From Modicisalibacter muralis (GTDB taxonomy: Bacteria; Pseudomonadota; Gammaproteobacteria; Pseudomonadales; Halomonadaceae): 64,000 bases of DNA. The notes beneath the pieces were generated by a model that did no database searches, was not told where the DNA came from, and saw only the letters and a program-made list of their open reading frames with translations. Below, in pieces: positions 48,430-57,271 of this stretch (positions are counted from its first letter, which is position 1; every line of letters begins with the position of its first letter). The translations under genes were made by a program, and so were the position numbers. Location: NCBI RefSeq assembly GCF_900102945.1, contig NZ_FNGI01000009.1, positions 1 to 64,000 of the forward strand, in the 5' to 3' direction.

Positions 48430-49329
48430 TCATAGCGTCGCATCGAGCATCAGCATCACGGTAAACCCCGCTAACACGCCCATCGTTGCGTAGCCCTCAT
48501 GGCCCTGACGGTGCGATTCGGGAATGATCTCGTGGCTGATGACGAACAACATGGCACCGGCAGCGAAGGCCAGCCCCCAGGGCAGCAGGGTTTCAGCCAG
48601 CGCCACCGCCACGGCGCCCAGCGTTCCGCCGACCGGCTCCACCAGGCCGCTGAGAAAGGCCAGACCGAACGCCGCCGCGCGACCGTAGCCCACGCTGATC
48701 AATCCCAACGCGACGATCAATCCTTCCGGCAGGTTTTGTAGGCCGATACCCAACGTCAGCGCCAAACCGGCCTGGATATCCCCACTACCGTAGCCGACAC
48801 CGACCGCCAGGCCCTCGGGGAAGTTGTGAATGGTAATGGCAAAGATGAACAGCCAGATGCGCCGCAGCTTCGAAACATCGGCGCCGCTTTGTTTACCCAG
48901 CGCGAAATGCTCATGCGGTAGAAACCGCTCGATGGCCATGATCACCAATCCACCCACGGTGATGCCCAAGGTGACGATCAACAAGGCCGATAGCATGCCA
49001 CCGGTCAGGCGCACGGCTTCGGCGATGGCCGGCTGCGCCAGCGAGAAGGCCGTTGCCGCGAGCATGATGCCGGCACCGAAGCCCATCAGCGAGTCCTCGA
49101 CTCGCTGGCTTATCTTGCGCAACAGCAACACCGGCAGCGCGCCGACCGGCGTGAATAACCCAGCGACCAGGCTGGCCAGAATGCCCGCCTCGACCGTATC
49201 CAGGGTTGCCAGCCACGTTTTCAGACCCGACAGATGGGCCACGCCCCAGGACGCCGAAAAACCCAGTACCGCCAAGGCAATCAACGGCAATAACCAGGTA
49301 CGGCCCAGCCATTTCAAATCCGCTCCCAT
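48430..49329 (-). CDS. ZIP-family metal transporter
   Basis: A 299-residue protein with eight predicted helices. The metal-binding motifs are IHNFPEGLAVGVGYG in helix 4 and FVISHEIIPESHRQGHEG in helix 5, the GufA-like ZIP branch. A His-containing loop (FLPHEHFALGK) precedes helix 4. ZIP proteins import Zn2+ or other divalent cations. No Zur-type box was recognised upstream; the 241 bp before the gene (49330-49570) holds no other feature that I can support. Confidence 0.9.
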   Translation of the reverse strand: MGADLKWLGRTWLLPLIALAVLGFSASWGVAHLSGLKTWLATLDTVEAGILASLVAGLFTPVGALPVLLLRKISQRVEDSLMGFGAGIMLAATAFSLAQPAIAEAVRLTGGMLSALLIVTLGITVGGLVIMAIERFLPHEHFALGKQSGADVSKLRRIWLFIFAITIHNFPEGLAVGVGYGSGDIQAGLALTLGIGLQNLPEGLIVALGLISVGYGRAAAFGLAFLSGLVEPVGGTLGAVAVALAETLLPWGLAFAAGAMLFVISHEIIPESHRQGHEGYATMGVLAGFTVMLMLDATL

Positions 49330-49570
49330 TCACACTCCTTGTCATCGATGATCGTTCGCGCTGGCGCTACCCGGAAGAGAGCGCACGCTAAATACAACGG
49401 CTTTTCAGAGGCTTCCAGGCTGGCGAGGAAGCACCTACGCTTTTAGGGGATCATACTTCCAGGGGGCATTATGAGCATGCTCCGATCGAATGCCTATAAG
49501 GTACGGTGGTATCAGGAAATCCTGGACGGCTTGAAGGCGTAATAAGCCCTTCGTTGAATACCGTATCAGT

Positions 49571-50470
49571 TCATCGGTCGAGCGCCAGATTCTTGGAGTT
49601 TCCCAATGAATCGAGAATGCAGCGCTCCATGGCCTGAGCCGCCGGCGATAAGCTATGTCTGGCGGACTTGAGCACGCCGATCTCGCGCTCGACATGGGGT
49701 GTCGACAAGGGGATGAAGCGTAGCCGCTGGTACTCTTCGGGAAACGCCAGGCGCGGCAAGGTGGTGATGCCGATGCCCGCCTCGAGCATCGCCGTCAGCG
49801 AGATCATGTTGGAGATATAGAAGGCGCTGCGTTCGAGTAGCGATGCCGCCTCGGTGCCCGCCAGCAAGCGCGAGGTACCATTGCGGATCAGCGTCTGGCC
49901 ATCGAGCTCCCGCCAATCCACGGCTTGCCTGCCCGCGAGCGGATGATCGTCGCGGCACACCACGCCCACCGCGTCATGCATCAAGGGCGTGAAGGCGAAG
50001 GCGTCGTCGACCTGCCATAGGCTGGTGATGCCCAGATCGACCTCCCTGGCGGCCACCATGCGCTGAACGTAATCGGCGTTGCCGTCGTGCAGGTTGACCT
50101 GAAGATCGGGATAGGCCTTGACGAAATCGGCCAGCAGCTGCGGCATCAGCCGACTCGCCACCGAGGGCACGGTGGCCACGTCGACGCGTCCGCGGCGCTG
50201 CTCGGCATGCTGCAGCAATTCCTGGGCGAGGCGATCGTGCTCGGCCACCAAACCGCGAAAGCGCGGCAGGCAGTAGTCGCCGAAAGGGGTCGGGAGCGCC
50301 TTGCCACCCTTCTCGAACAGCGCCTGGCCGAGACGCGACTCGAGATCCCTGATCGCCAGCGACAAGGCCGGTTGGGTGCGATGCAGGCGGCGCGCAGCGG
50401 CGTGAAAGCCGCCCTCGTCGACGATGGCCAGAACATAACGCATCTGCTGAATCTTGAGTTCGGGCGTCAT
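49571..50470 (-). CDS. LysR-family regulator of the adjacent catabolic cluster
   Basis: A 299-residue regulator with N-terminal winged helix (MRYVLAIVDEGGFHAAARRLHRTQPALSLAIRDLE) and the substrate-binding domain (about 90-295). It is divergent from the aldehyde dehydrogenase gene across a 114-bp AT-rich region holding GATAAcTTATC. That is the usual geometry for a LysR activator controlling the facing operon. The ligand is probably an intermediate or substrate of that operon. An ATG six codons upstream (50488) is also possible. Confidence 0.92.
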   Translation of the reverse strand: MTPELKIQQMRYVLAIVDEGGFHAAARRLHRTQPALSLAIRDLESRLGQALFEKGGKALPTPFGDYCLPRFRGLVAEHDRLAQELLQHAEQRRGRVDVATVPSVASRLMPQLLADFVKAYPDLQVNLHDGNADYVQRMVAAREVDLGITSLWQVDDAFAFTPLMHDAVGVVCRDDHPLAGRQAVDWRELDGQTLIRNGTSRLLAGTEAASLLERSAFYISNMISLTAMLEAGIGITTLPRLAFPEEYQRLRFIPLSTPHVEREIGVLKSARHSLSPAAQAMERCILDSLGNSKNLALDR

Positions 50471-50495
50471 CTGCCGGCTCCTGAGCAATGGTAAG

Positions 50496-50506
50496 GATAA
50501 CTTATC
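50496..50506. promoter_or_regulatory. Palindrome in the LysR/aldehyde dehydrogenase intergenic region
   Basis: GATAA-c-TTATC is a perfect 11-bp palindrome 26 bp upstream of the LysR start in a very AT-rich divergent promoter region. LysR sites usually have such dyads. A strong AAAGGAGG ribosome site (50572-50579) precedes the aldehyde dehydrogenase ATG. Confidence 0.5.
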
Positions 50507-50584
50507 ATTTTATTTTTTTAATTGATTATATTTATCTTCATACCCCTCCTAGGATGACAGCAAGTTCATCCAAAGGAGGCGTTC

Positions 50585-52024
50585 ATGGCTGCCGCACATC
50601 CCCTGTACATCGCGGGCGACTGGGTCGAAGGGGCTTCCACCTTGACCAACCGCAACCCGTCGGACATTGCCGACGTCGTCGGCGACTACGCTCAGGCCAG
50701 TCTCGCGCAGGTGAATGACGCCATCGCGGCTGCCCGCAACGGCGCCAACGCCTGGCGCCATAGCGGACTGGAGCAGCGTTATGGCGTGCTGATGGCCATT
50801 GGCGACGAGTTGATCGCGCGCAAGGACGAACTGGGTCGCCTGCTGTCGCGCGAGGAAGGCAAGACGCTGGCCGAGGGCATCGGCGAGGTCCATCGCTCGG
50901 GTCAGTTCTTCCACTACTACGCCGCCGAGGTGCTGCGCCAGATTGACGAGCGCGTCGACTCGGTGCGCCCCGGCGTCGAGGTCGAGACGCGCCGCGAGCC
51001 GGTGGGTGTCGTCGGCATCATCAGCCCCTGGAATTTCCCCATGGCGACCGCGGTATGGAAGATCGCCCCCGCTCTGGCCTTCGGCAACGCGGTGATCTTC
51101 AAGCCGGCCAACCTGGTGCCGGCCAGCGCCTGGGCGCTGACCGAGATCATCAGTCGTCAGGATCTCCCGGCCGGGACCTTCAACCTGATCCTTGGCAGCG
51201 GCAGCCAGATCGGCGATGCCCTGACCCATAGTCCCGACATCGATGCCGTCTCGTTCACCGGCTCGCTGGAAGTGGGCCGTCGCGTCGCTTCCGCCACCGC
51301 CGGTAACCTGGTCAAGTGCCAGCTCGAGATGGGCTCCAAGAACGCGCTGATCGTCGCCGACGACGCCGACCTGGACGTGGCCGTGGAGGCCGCCTTCGCC
51401 GGCGCCTATTCCGGCACCGGGCAGAAGTGCACCGCCTCGTCGCGGCTGATCGTCACCCAGGCGGTCCACGACCGTTTCGTCGAGAAGCTCATCGCCAAGC
51501 TCGAGACCATCAAGGTCGGCCACGCGCTGGAAGAAGGCGTGCACCTCGGCCCGGCGGTGGATGCCCGTCAGTTGGAGTCCAACCTGGCGTGGGTGGAACG
51601 TGCCCAGGCCGACGGCGCGACGCTGGCCTATGGCGGCGGGCGTCTTGAGCGCGACACCGAAGGCTATTTCATGGCGCCGACGCTGTTCGTCGACACCACC
51701 AACGCCATGGCCATCAATCGCGAGGAGGTCTTCGGCCCCATCGCCTGCGTAATCAAGGTGCGTGACTTTGATGAGGCCATCGCCACCCTCAACGACACCA
51801 ACTTCGGTCTCACCGCCGGCATCGTCACCGAGTCGCTGAAGCTCGCCAGCGACTTCAAGGCGCGTGCCGAGACCGGCTGCGTGATGGTCAACCTGGCCAC
51901 CGCCGGCACCGACTATCACGTGCCTTTCGGCGGCCGCAAGGACTCGAGCTTCGGACCTCGCGAACAGGGCCGCTACGCCCGCGAGTTCTACACCGTGGTC
52001 AAGACCTGCTACGTCAAGGCCTGA
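50585..52024 (+). CDS. NAD(P)-dependent aldehyde dehydrogenase, ketoglutarate-semialdehyde type
   Basis: A 479-residue enzyme with catalytic Cys282 (GTGQKCTASSR), Glu248 (QLEMGSKN) and Asn150 (SPWNFPMAT). The C-terminal DYHVPFGGRKDSSFGPREQG closely matches alpha-ketoglutarate-semialdehyde (2,5-dioxovalerate) dehydrogenases of hydroxyproline and sugar-acid catabolism. It is the first gene of a six-gene operon that continues with an M19-like protein, a BCCT carrier, an unknown protein, DUF3726 and RidA. The precise aldehyde is inferred and not shown. Confidence 0.9.
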   Translation: MAAAHPLYIAGDWVEGASTLTNRNPSDIADVVGDYAQASLAQVNDAIAAARNGANAWRHSGLEQRYGVLMAIGDELIARKDELGRLLSREEGKTLAEGIGEVHRSGQFFHYYAAEVLRQIDERVDSVRPGVEVETRREPVGVVGIISPWNFPMATAVWKIAPALAFGNAVIFKPANLVPASAWALTEIISRQDLPAGTFNLILGSGSQIGDALTHSPDIDAVSFTGSLEVGRRVASATAGNLVKCQLEMGSKNALIVADDADLDVAVEAAFAGAYSGTGQKCTASSRLIVTQAVHDRFVEKLIAKLETIKVGHALEEGVHLGPAVDARQLESNLAWVERAQADGATLAYGGGRLERDTEGYFMAPTLFVDTTNAMAINREEVFGPIACVIKVRDFDEAIATLNDTNFGLTAGIVTESLKLASDFKARAETGCVMVNLATAGTDYHVPFGGRKDSSFGPREQGRYAREFYTVVKTCYVKA

Positions 52025-52036
52025 GGAGCGCGCACC

Positions 52037-53029
52037 ATGTCCCAAGAAATGCTGATCGTCGACGGCCTGCAGTATTCCAACTGGTCGCGGGAGATCTTCG
52101 AGCAGATGCACGAGGGCGGCGTCGACGCGGTGCACGCGACCCTGGTCTATCACGAGAACACCCGCGAGACCCTGTCGCGCCTCGGCGAGTGGAATCGCCG
52201 CTTCGAGGCCCATCACGACCTGATCATGCCGGTTCGTCAGGCCACGGATATCGAACGCGCCCGCCAGGCCGGCAAGGTCGGCATCTTCCTCGGCGCCCAG
52301 AACTGCTCGCCGATCGAGGACGACATCGACATGGTCGCGGTGATGCGCGACCTGGGCCTGCTGATCATGCAGCTTACCTACAACAACCAGAGCCTGCTGG
52401 CCTGTGGCTGCTACGAGGCCGAGGACAGCGGCATCACCCGCTTCGGCCGCCAGGTGATCCGCGAGATGAATCGCGTCGGCATGGTCATCGACATGTCGCA
52501 CAGCGCCGAACGCTCGACCCTGGAGGCCATCGAGCTCTCCGAGCGGCCGGTGATCATCTCGCATGCCAACCCGAGCTCCTTCCACGCCGCCAAGCGCAAC
52601 AAGTCGGACAAGGTGCTACGCGCCATCGCCGAATCCGGCGGCCTGCTGGGCTTCTCCGCCTACCCGTTCCACCTGAGAAACGGCCCCGACTGCACGCTGG
52701 AAGATTACTGCGACATGATCGCCGACACCGCGGAATTGATGGGTATCGAACGTATCGCCATCGGCACCGACCTGTGTCAGGCTCAGCCGCCCTCGGTACT
52801 GGCATGGATGCGCAACGGCCGCTGGTCCAAGGAGATGGACTACGGCGAAGGCAGTGCCACCAACGCCGGCTGGCCACGGCCGCTGGCCTGGTTCCGGGAC
52901 AATCGCGACTTTCCCAACCTGGTTGGCGGGCTGCGTCAGCGCGGGTTCGATGATGCCGAAATCGCGCGCATCATGGGACGCAACTGGGTCGAGCTACTGG
53001 CACGCACCGCGACACCGGCCACTCCCTGA
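52037..53029 (+). CDS. M19 'membrane dipeptidase'-like protein with altered metal site
   Basis: A 330-residue TIM-barrel protein of the renal dipeptidase family, without signal peptide. The second half of the active site is kept: His155 (DMSHSAERS), His176 (ISHANPSS), Arg187 and Asp245 (IGTDLCQ). The first half is not. The usual DGHND-type HxD is VDGLQYSNW, and the bridging Glu region reads IFLGAQNC. The same changes occur, as far as I recall, in the M19-like gene (PA5396) near the dimethylglycine genes of Pseudomonas aeruginosa. Peptide hydrolysis is therefore unlikely; a role on a methylated or cyclic amine is an inference. Confidence 0.85.
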   Translation: MSQEMLIVDGLQYSNWSREIFEQMHEGGVDAVHATLVYHENTRETLSRLGEWNRRFEAHHDLIMPVRQATDIERARQAGKVGIFLGAQNCSPIEDDIDMVAVMRDLGLLIMQLTYNNQSLLACGCYEAEDSGITRFGRQVIREMNRVGMVIDMSHSAERSTLEAIELSERPVIISHANPSSFHAAKRNKSDKVLRAIAESGGLLGFSAYPFHLRNGPDCTLEDYCDMIADTAELMGIERIAIGTDLCQAQPPSVLAWMRNGRWSKEMDYGEGSATNAGWPRPLAWFRDNRDFPNLVGGLRQRGFDDAEIARIMGRNWVELLARTATPATP

Positions 53030-53090
53030 GCGCTGCCCATCCGGTCAGAGCCCGGGCACGCCATCACGCCAACAATAAAAGGGTATCCTC

Positions 53091-54677
53091 ATGAAAACTG
53101 ACAGCGCGGCACTTCCAGACACCACCACCCGGCGGACCTCGCGTCTCGGCGATCCGGTCGTCCTCGGACTGAGCGTCGGCTTCATCCTGCTGTTCGTGGC
53201 CCTCTCGCTGTACGACATCGACATGGTCTCGGCGGGTATCGGCGCGGGCTTCGCCTGGACGGCGCGCACCCTCGGCTCCTACTTCCAGCTACTCTTGCTG
53301 CTGACCTTCTTCATCGCCATCGGCGTGGCGGTCACGCCGGCCGCCGCGGCACGAATCGGCAACCGCGCCACGCCGGACATGAGCACCTTCAAGTGGCTGT
53401 CGATCATCATGTGTACCCTGCTCGCCGGGGGCGGTGTGTTCTTCGCCGCCGGCGAGCCGGTGTATCACTTCGTGGTCACGCCACCGGCGTTCGACAGTGA
53501 GCCGGGCACCGCCGCGGCCGTGCCCGGCGCCCTGGCCCAGTCGTTCATGCATTGGGGGTTCCTGGCCTGGGCGGTGCTCGGCTCGCTGGCCGCGGTGGTG
53601 CTGGCCCACGCCCACTACGATAGGGGACAACCGCTACAGCCGCGTACCCTGCTCGCCCCGGTGCTCGGCGAGAAATTGATGGCGGGCGTGTTCGGCGGCG
53701 TGGTCGATGCGGTGTGCGTGATCGCCGTGGTCGCCGGCACCGTAGGGCCGATCGGCTTCCTGGCCACCCAGGTCAGCTTCGGTCTGCACGAGCTGTTCGG
53801 CCTGTCGTCGGGCTATCTCACCCAACTGGTCATCCTGATCGGCCTGGGTATCATCTACGTCACCTCGGCGGTGACCGGGATCGATCGCGGCATCCAGATG
53901 CTCAGCCGCTTCAATGTCTTCCTGGCACTAGTAGTCGCCACGGTGATCTTCCTCTTCGGACCGACCCTGTTCCTGACCAACGCCTTTACCCAGGGCTTCG
54001 GTGAATACCTCTCGTCGTTCTTCAGCATGGCGACCATGACCGCCGAAACCGCCCCGGCCTGGTGGATGCAGTGGTGGACGGTGTTCTTCTTCGCCTGGTT
54101 CATCGGCTATGGCCCGCTGATGGCGATCTTCGTCGCGCGTATCTCGCGCGGGCGCACCATCCGCCAGATGATCCTCGCCGTGGCCGTGCTGGCGCCGATC
54201 GCCACCACGGTGTGGTTCACCCTGCTGGGCGGCTCGGGTATCTATTACCAACTGACCGGCGCCATCGACCTCACCGAGGCGCTCAACAACTTCCAGTTCG
54301 ACGTTGCTACCCTGACCGTCGCCCAGGCCCTGCCCGGCGGCACCCTGATGGGCGTGGCGATCCTGGTGCTGACCACCATCTTCGTCGCCACCACCGGTGA
54401 CTCGATGAGCTACGCCATCGCCGTCGTCGGCACCGGGCATGACGAACCCAACGTCTTGGTGCGCGCCTTCTGGGGCATCACCATGGCCTTGATGGCGGCT
54501 ATCCTGCTGTACATGGGTGCGGGACAGATCAGTGCCTTGCAGCAGTTCATCGTGATCACCGCGATTCCCGTCTCGCTGGTGCTGCTGCCCTCGCTGTGGA
54601 CCGGCCCCCAGGCAGCTTACGCCATGGCCCGCGAGCAGGGCCTCATCGCGGCCCCCAAGGAGGCAAGCAATGGCTGA
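53091..54677 (+). CDS. BCCT-family transporter with divergent tryptophan box
   Basis: A 528-residue carrier with 12 predicted helices. The usual region between helices 8 and 9 reads WTVFFFAWFIGYGPLMAIFV followed by ARISRGRTIRQM (about residues 329-357). The helix-8 Trp pattern WAWWISW of betaine carriers is changed to FAWFIGY. GEPVYHF in helix 4 is also modified. The protein probably transports a quaternary amine or similar zwitterion, but not necessarily glycine betaine. Its last 8 bp overlap the next gene, so the two are translationally coupled. Confidence 0.9.
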   Translation: MKTDSAALPDTTTRRTSRLGDPVVLGLSVGFILLFVALSLYDIDMVSAGIGAGFAWTARTLGSYFQLLLLLTFFIAIGVAVTPAAAARIGNRATPDMSTFKWLSIIMCTLLAGGGVFFAAGEPVYHFVVTPPAFDSEPGTAAAVPGALAQSFMHWGFLAWAVLGSLAAVVLAHAHYDRGQPLQPRTLLAPVLGEKLMAGVFGGVVDAVCVIAVVAGTVGPIGFLATQVSFGLHELFGLSSGYLTQLVILIGLGIIYVTSAVTGIDRGIQMLSRFNVFLALVVATVIFLFGPTLFLTNAFTQGFGEYLSSFFSMATMTAETAPAWWMQWWTVFFFAWFIGYGPLMAIFVARISRGRTIRQMILAVAVLAPIATTVWFTLLGGSGIYYQLTGAIDLTEALNNFQFDVATLTVAQALPGGTLMGVAILVLTTIFVATTGDSMSYAIAVVGTGHDEPNVLVRAFWGITMALMAAILLYMGAGQISALQQFIVITAIPVSLVLLPSLWTGPQAAYAMAREQGLIAAPKEASNG

Positions 54678-56403
54678 AGCGCTTTCCCAGGCCCCTGCCC
54701 ACCTTCGGCCCGCCGAGCGGGTCATGGCGCTGGAGCGCCTGGGAAGCCTGCACGCCAGCCGACTGAGCTTCGTGCGCAGCCTGGTGCGCCAGATGGCGCG
54801 CCAGCACTGGCGGATCGAGCCCGCGCGGTTCGCCCTGAACGACGAGGGCCATGGCACCGCCATCTATCGGCTCGAGACGCCGAATGGCCGCTACCACGGG
54901 GTGATCTTCTCGCAGCCGCTCGACGCCAGCGCGCGCTCCGACCGCGTGATCGCCGAGGCCTGGGACGTGACCTTCGGCGTGGTGGAGGGCGACGTCGACG
55001 AGGCGTTGTTGGCGCAGATGGCGGCCAGCGTGCCGCTGCAGGAAGCGGGTCGCCAGCACCCGCGACTGCTGGTGCTGTCGCGGGCCAACAAGAGCCTGCG
55101 CAACTTCTCTCATTTCGTCGAGGCGCTGGCCGCCGGTCGCCAGCCCGACCCGGCCTGGCTGACGCGGGTCGGTTACCTGTACCGCACCACCGCGGTCTAC
55201 GGCAACGGCAAGTTCGGCATCGCCGACTTCGCCCGACTGCAGGACAATCCGGACTTCCAGCGGCCGTTTTCGGCGCAGATGCTGGCGGTCTACCTGCTGC
55301 GCCATTTCTCCATCGCGCAGGTCGAGCATATCGCCCGCGCGCAGGGCGGTGACGGCGCCGTGCCGCTGTGCCGCGAACTGCGCCGCTACCTGGGCATCGG
55401 CAACTCCACCGGGCTGGGCATGGCGCCGTTTCTGATCAATCACCCGCAACTGATCCAGCAATGGGTGACGTGCCGCGAGCGGGCACTGGCCATCGCCGTG
55501 GCGCAGGTCCCCGACGAGGCGGATCGCACGCGGCTGATCGCCCTGACCCGGCGCGCCATGCATCACCTGGAACAGACCGTCAGCGCGGACGCCGAACAAG
55601 CCACCCGCAATGCGGCGACGGTGGCGGCCCTGCCGGAAGTGCTGGCCTGGCTCGAGGAGGTGACGCTGGAGACGGACCTCTGGCAGCAGTTGGTGGCCTG
55701 GAGCGAACGTACCCTGCCGCTCGAGGCCCAGGAGTTGGTCAACACCCTGCTGATCGAACTCTACCCGACCCTGGTGGACCCGCTCGAAGACCGCATGGGC
55801 GCCGACGAGTGCCTGGAGCTGACTCCGGACATGCCGCTGGTGCGTCTCAAGCAGCTAATCGAGACCCACTACGACTGGGCCCTGGACGAGGACTTCGAGG
55901 CGCCGGAGGCCTGCTACTGGTTCTGGTACCGCTCCGCCGAGAAGGAGGAGCCCCGCCTCGGCATCCGCCACGTGGAACCCGGCGCCGACAGGGAGATGCC
56001 CCTGGCGATCGCACCACGGGTGCGCAAGGCGCATGTCGCCCTGGGCGAGTTTCTCGAGGCGAATCCGCGGGCGCTGGTGGTGGAGTTTCTGATTGCCCAC
56101 CCGCGCCACAAGGACATCGTGCGGCGCATCCAGAGCATGGTCGAGACGCCCTATGGCGACATCCGCGCCAACCTCTGGCACCGCGACATGAAGCCCATGC
56201 ACCTGCTGCGCACCAAGCTGTCGTTCTTCGGTGCCAGTCGCTTCGATCCCAAGTCCGACCGCTGGGTGCGCATCACCCTGTTCCAGGGCGCGCCGCTGGT
56301 CGAAGAACTCAATGCCGGCCCGGCGGATGCCGTCGATTTCGACGACTGGAGCTTCCCGCTCGAGCCCCGTGAGGTGAGCGAACCACACAGCTCGATCCGC
56401 TAG
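54670..56403 (+). CDS. Conserved protein of unknown function in the catabolic cluster
   Basis: I do not recognise this 577-residue family. It has no signal peptide or membrane helix and looks cytosolic and mainly helical. Notable stretches are GNGKFGIADFARLQ (about 176-190), a Trp/Tyr-rich acidic segment CYWFWYRSAEKEEPRLG (about 417-433) and a C-terminal NLWHRDMKPMHLLRTK (about 505-520) with Arg/His/Trp clusters that could form a site. Its start overlaps the BCCT gene by 8 bp and its stop is 10 bp before the DUF3726 gene, so it is part of the pathway. Base use is like that of its neighbours. Confidence 0.8.
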   Translation: MAEALSQAPAHLRPAERVMALERLGSLHASRLSFVRSLVRQMARQHWRIEPARFALNDEGHGTAIYRLETPNGRYHGVIFSQPLDASARSDRVIAEAWDVTFGVVEGDVDEALLAQMAASVPLQEAGRQHPRLLVLSRANKSLRNFSHFVEALAAGRQPDPAWLTRVGYLYRTTAVYGNGKFGIADFARLQDNPDFQRPFSAQMLAVYLLRHFSIAQVEHIARAQGGDGAVPLCRELRRYLGIGNSTGLGMAPFLINHPQLIQQWVTCRERALAIAVAQVPDEADRTRLIALTRRAMHHLEQTVSADAEQATRNAATVAALPEVLAWLEEVTLETDLWQQLVAWSERTLPLEAQELVNTLLIELYPTLVDPLEDRMGADECLELTPDMPLVRLKQLIETHYDWALDEDFEAPEACYWFWYRSAEKEEPRLGIRHVEPGADREMPLAIAPRVRKAHVALGEFLEANPRALVVEFLIAHPRHKDIVRRIQSMVETPYGDIRANLWHRDMKPMHLLRTKLSFFGASRFDPKSDRWVRITLFQGAPLVEELNAGPADAVDFDDWSFPLEPREVSEPHSSIR

Positions 56404-56413
56404 GAGGATCGCG

Positions 56414-57172
56414 ATGAAAGTGTCCTACAACGAACTCCAGGGCCTGTGCCGCAAGGCCTTCAGCGGCATGGGCTTCGAGGAAGGCGATGCCGCCGACATG
56501 GTGGCCTGGATGCAATGCTATGGCCTGGACGGGCTCGAGGCGCTCAACCGTGGGCTGGATTTTCTGCTCGACGAGGACCCCGACGAGCTGCCCAGCGTGC
56601 TCTACCAGGACGGCGACCTGGCGGTGCTCGACGGCCATGGCCATAGCGTGCTGAGAAGCTCCAGCCTGGCCATGGAACTGGGCTTCGCCAAGGCCCGCGC
56701 ACGCGGCCTCGCGGTGATCAAGATTCGCCATTGCCACAATCGCCAGCTGATCATGGGTTACCTGGCGCGCCTGGCCGGGCGCGGCATGAACGTGACCGCC
56801 TTCTGGCGCAACGCCCAGGCGCCGCTGACCGAGCAGGTGGTGGGCTTCCGCGCCGCCAGCCCGGTGCCGGAGATCCGCGTCTACGCCGTGCACGACGTAC
56901 CCGAGGAGAACGAACCCAACGACGGCATCACCCTGGTCATGGCCAACCACGTCGACCTGCTGCCGTCGATGCGCTCGGGCTACCGCTTCGACCTGCTGGC
57001 GCGCCACGAGGAATCCGACCTGCTGGCCTGCCGCGCCCAGGCGCTGTCCGAGGGCATCACGGTGGACGAGGCGGTCTGGTCACGCTTAAAGCTTCTCGCC
57101 GGGCGCCTGCTGGTCGAATCCAGCGAGGCCTCGCGCAGCGGCGCCGGCGCGGGCAGCAGCGACAACGACTAG
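56414..57172 (+). CDS. DUF3726 protein, possible Ldh2-like oxidoreductase relative
   Basis: A 252-residue protein starting MKVSYNELQGLCRKAFSGMGFEEGDAADMV, the DUF3726 signature. The N-terminal helical part and the later DGDLAVLDGHGHSVLRSS, ARGLAVIKIRHCHNRQLIMGYLARLA resemble, weakly, the malate/L-lactate (Ldh2, YlbC/DpkA) NAD(P)-dependent oxidoreductases, which include cyclic-imine reductases. The catalytic His equivalent may be in RHCHNR. This relation is by eye only. GGAGG lies just before the ATG. It follows the 577-residue gene closely. Confidence 0.82.
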   Translation: MKVSYNELQGLCRKAFSGMGFEEGDAADMVAWMQCYGLDGLEALNRGLDFLLDEDPDELPSVLYQDGDLAVLDGHGHSVLRSSSLAMELGFAKARARGLAVIKIRHCHNRQLIMGYLARLAGRGMNVTAFWRNAQAPLTEQVVGFRAASPVPEIRVYAVHDVPEENEPNDGITLVMANHVDLLPSMRSGYRFDLLARHEESDLLACRAQALSEGITVDEAVWSRLKLLAGRLLVESSEASRSGAGAGSSDND

Positions 57173-57271
57173 CCAGCGCCCGCGTCGCCGCACTTCCATC
57201 CCTGGTCGTCGCCTTTATTCCTGCCGGCATTCGCATGCCGCAACATCCATCGTTTCAACGAGACGCTTATC

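Noticed and set aside
49435-49695. 86-codon minus-strand frame between the ZIP and LysR genes
   Set aside because: It overlaps the LysR C-terminus in another frame and shows no recognisable motif or ribosome site.
50549-52585. 678-codon open frame on the minus strand opposite the aldehyde dehydrogenase and M19-like genes
   Set aside because: It is the antisense shadow of two well-conserved genes in GC-rich DNA. The translation is rich in His, Gly, Arg and Asp, with no family motif.
53928-54863. 311-codon minus-strand frame opposite the BCCT gene
   Set aside because: Antisense to a clear membrane transporter; low-complexity His/Gly/Asp-rich translation.
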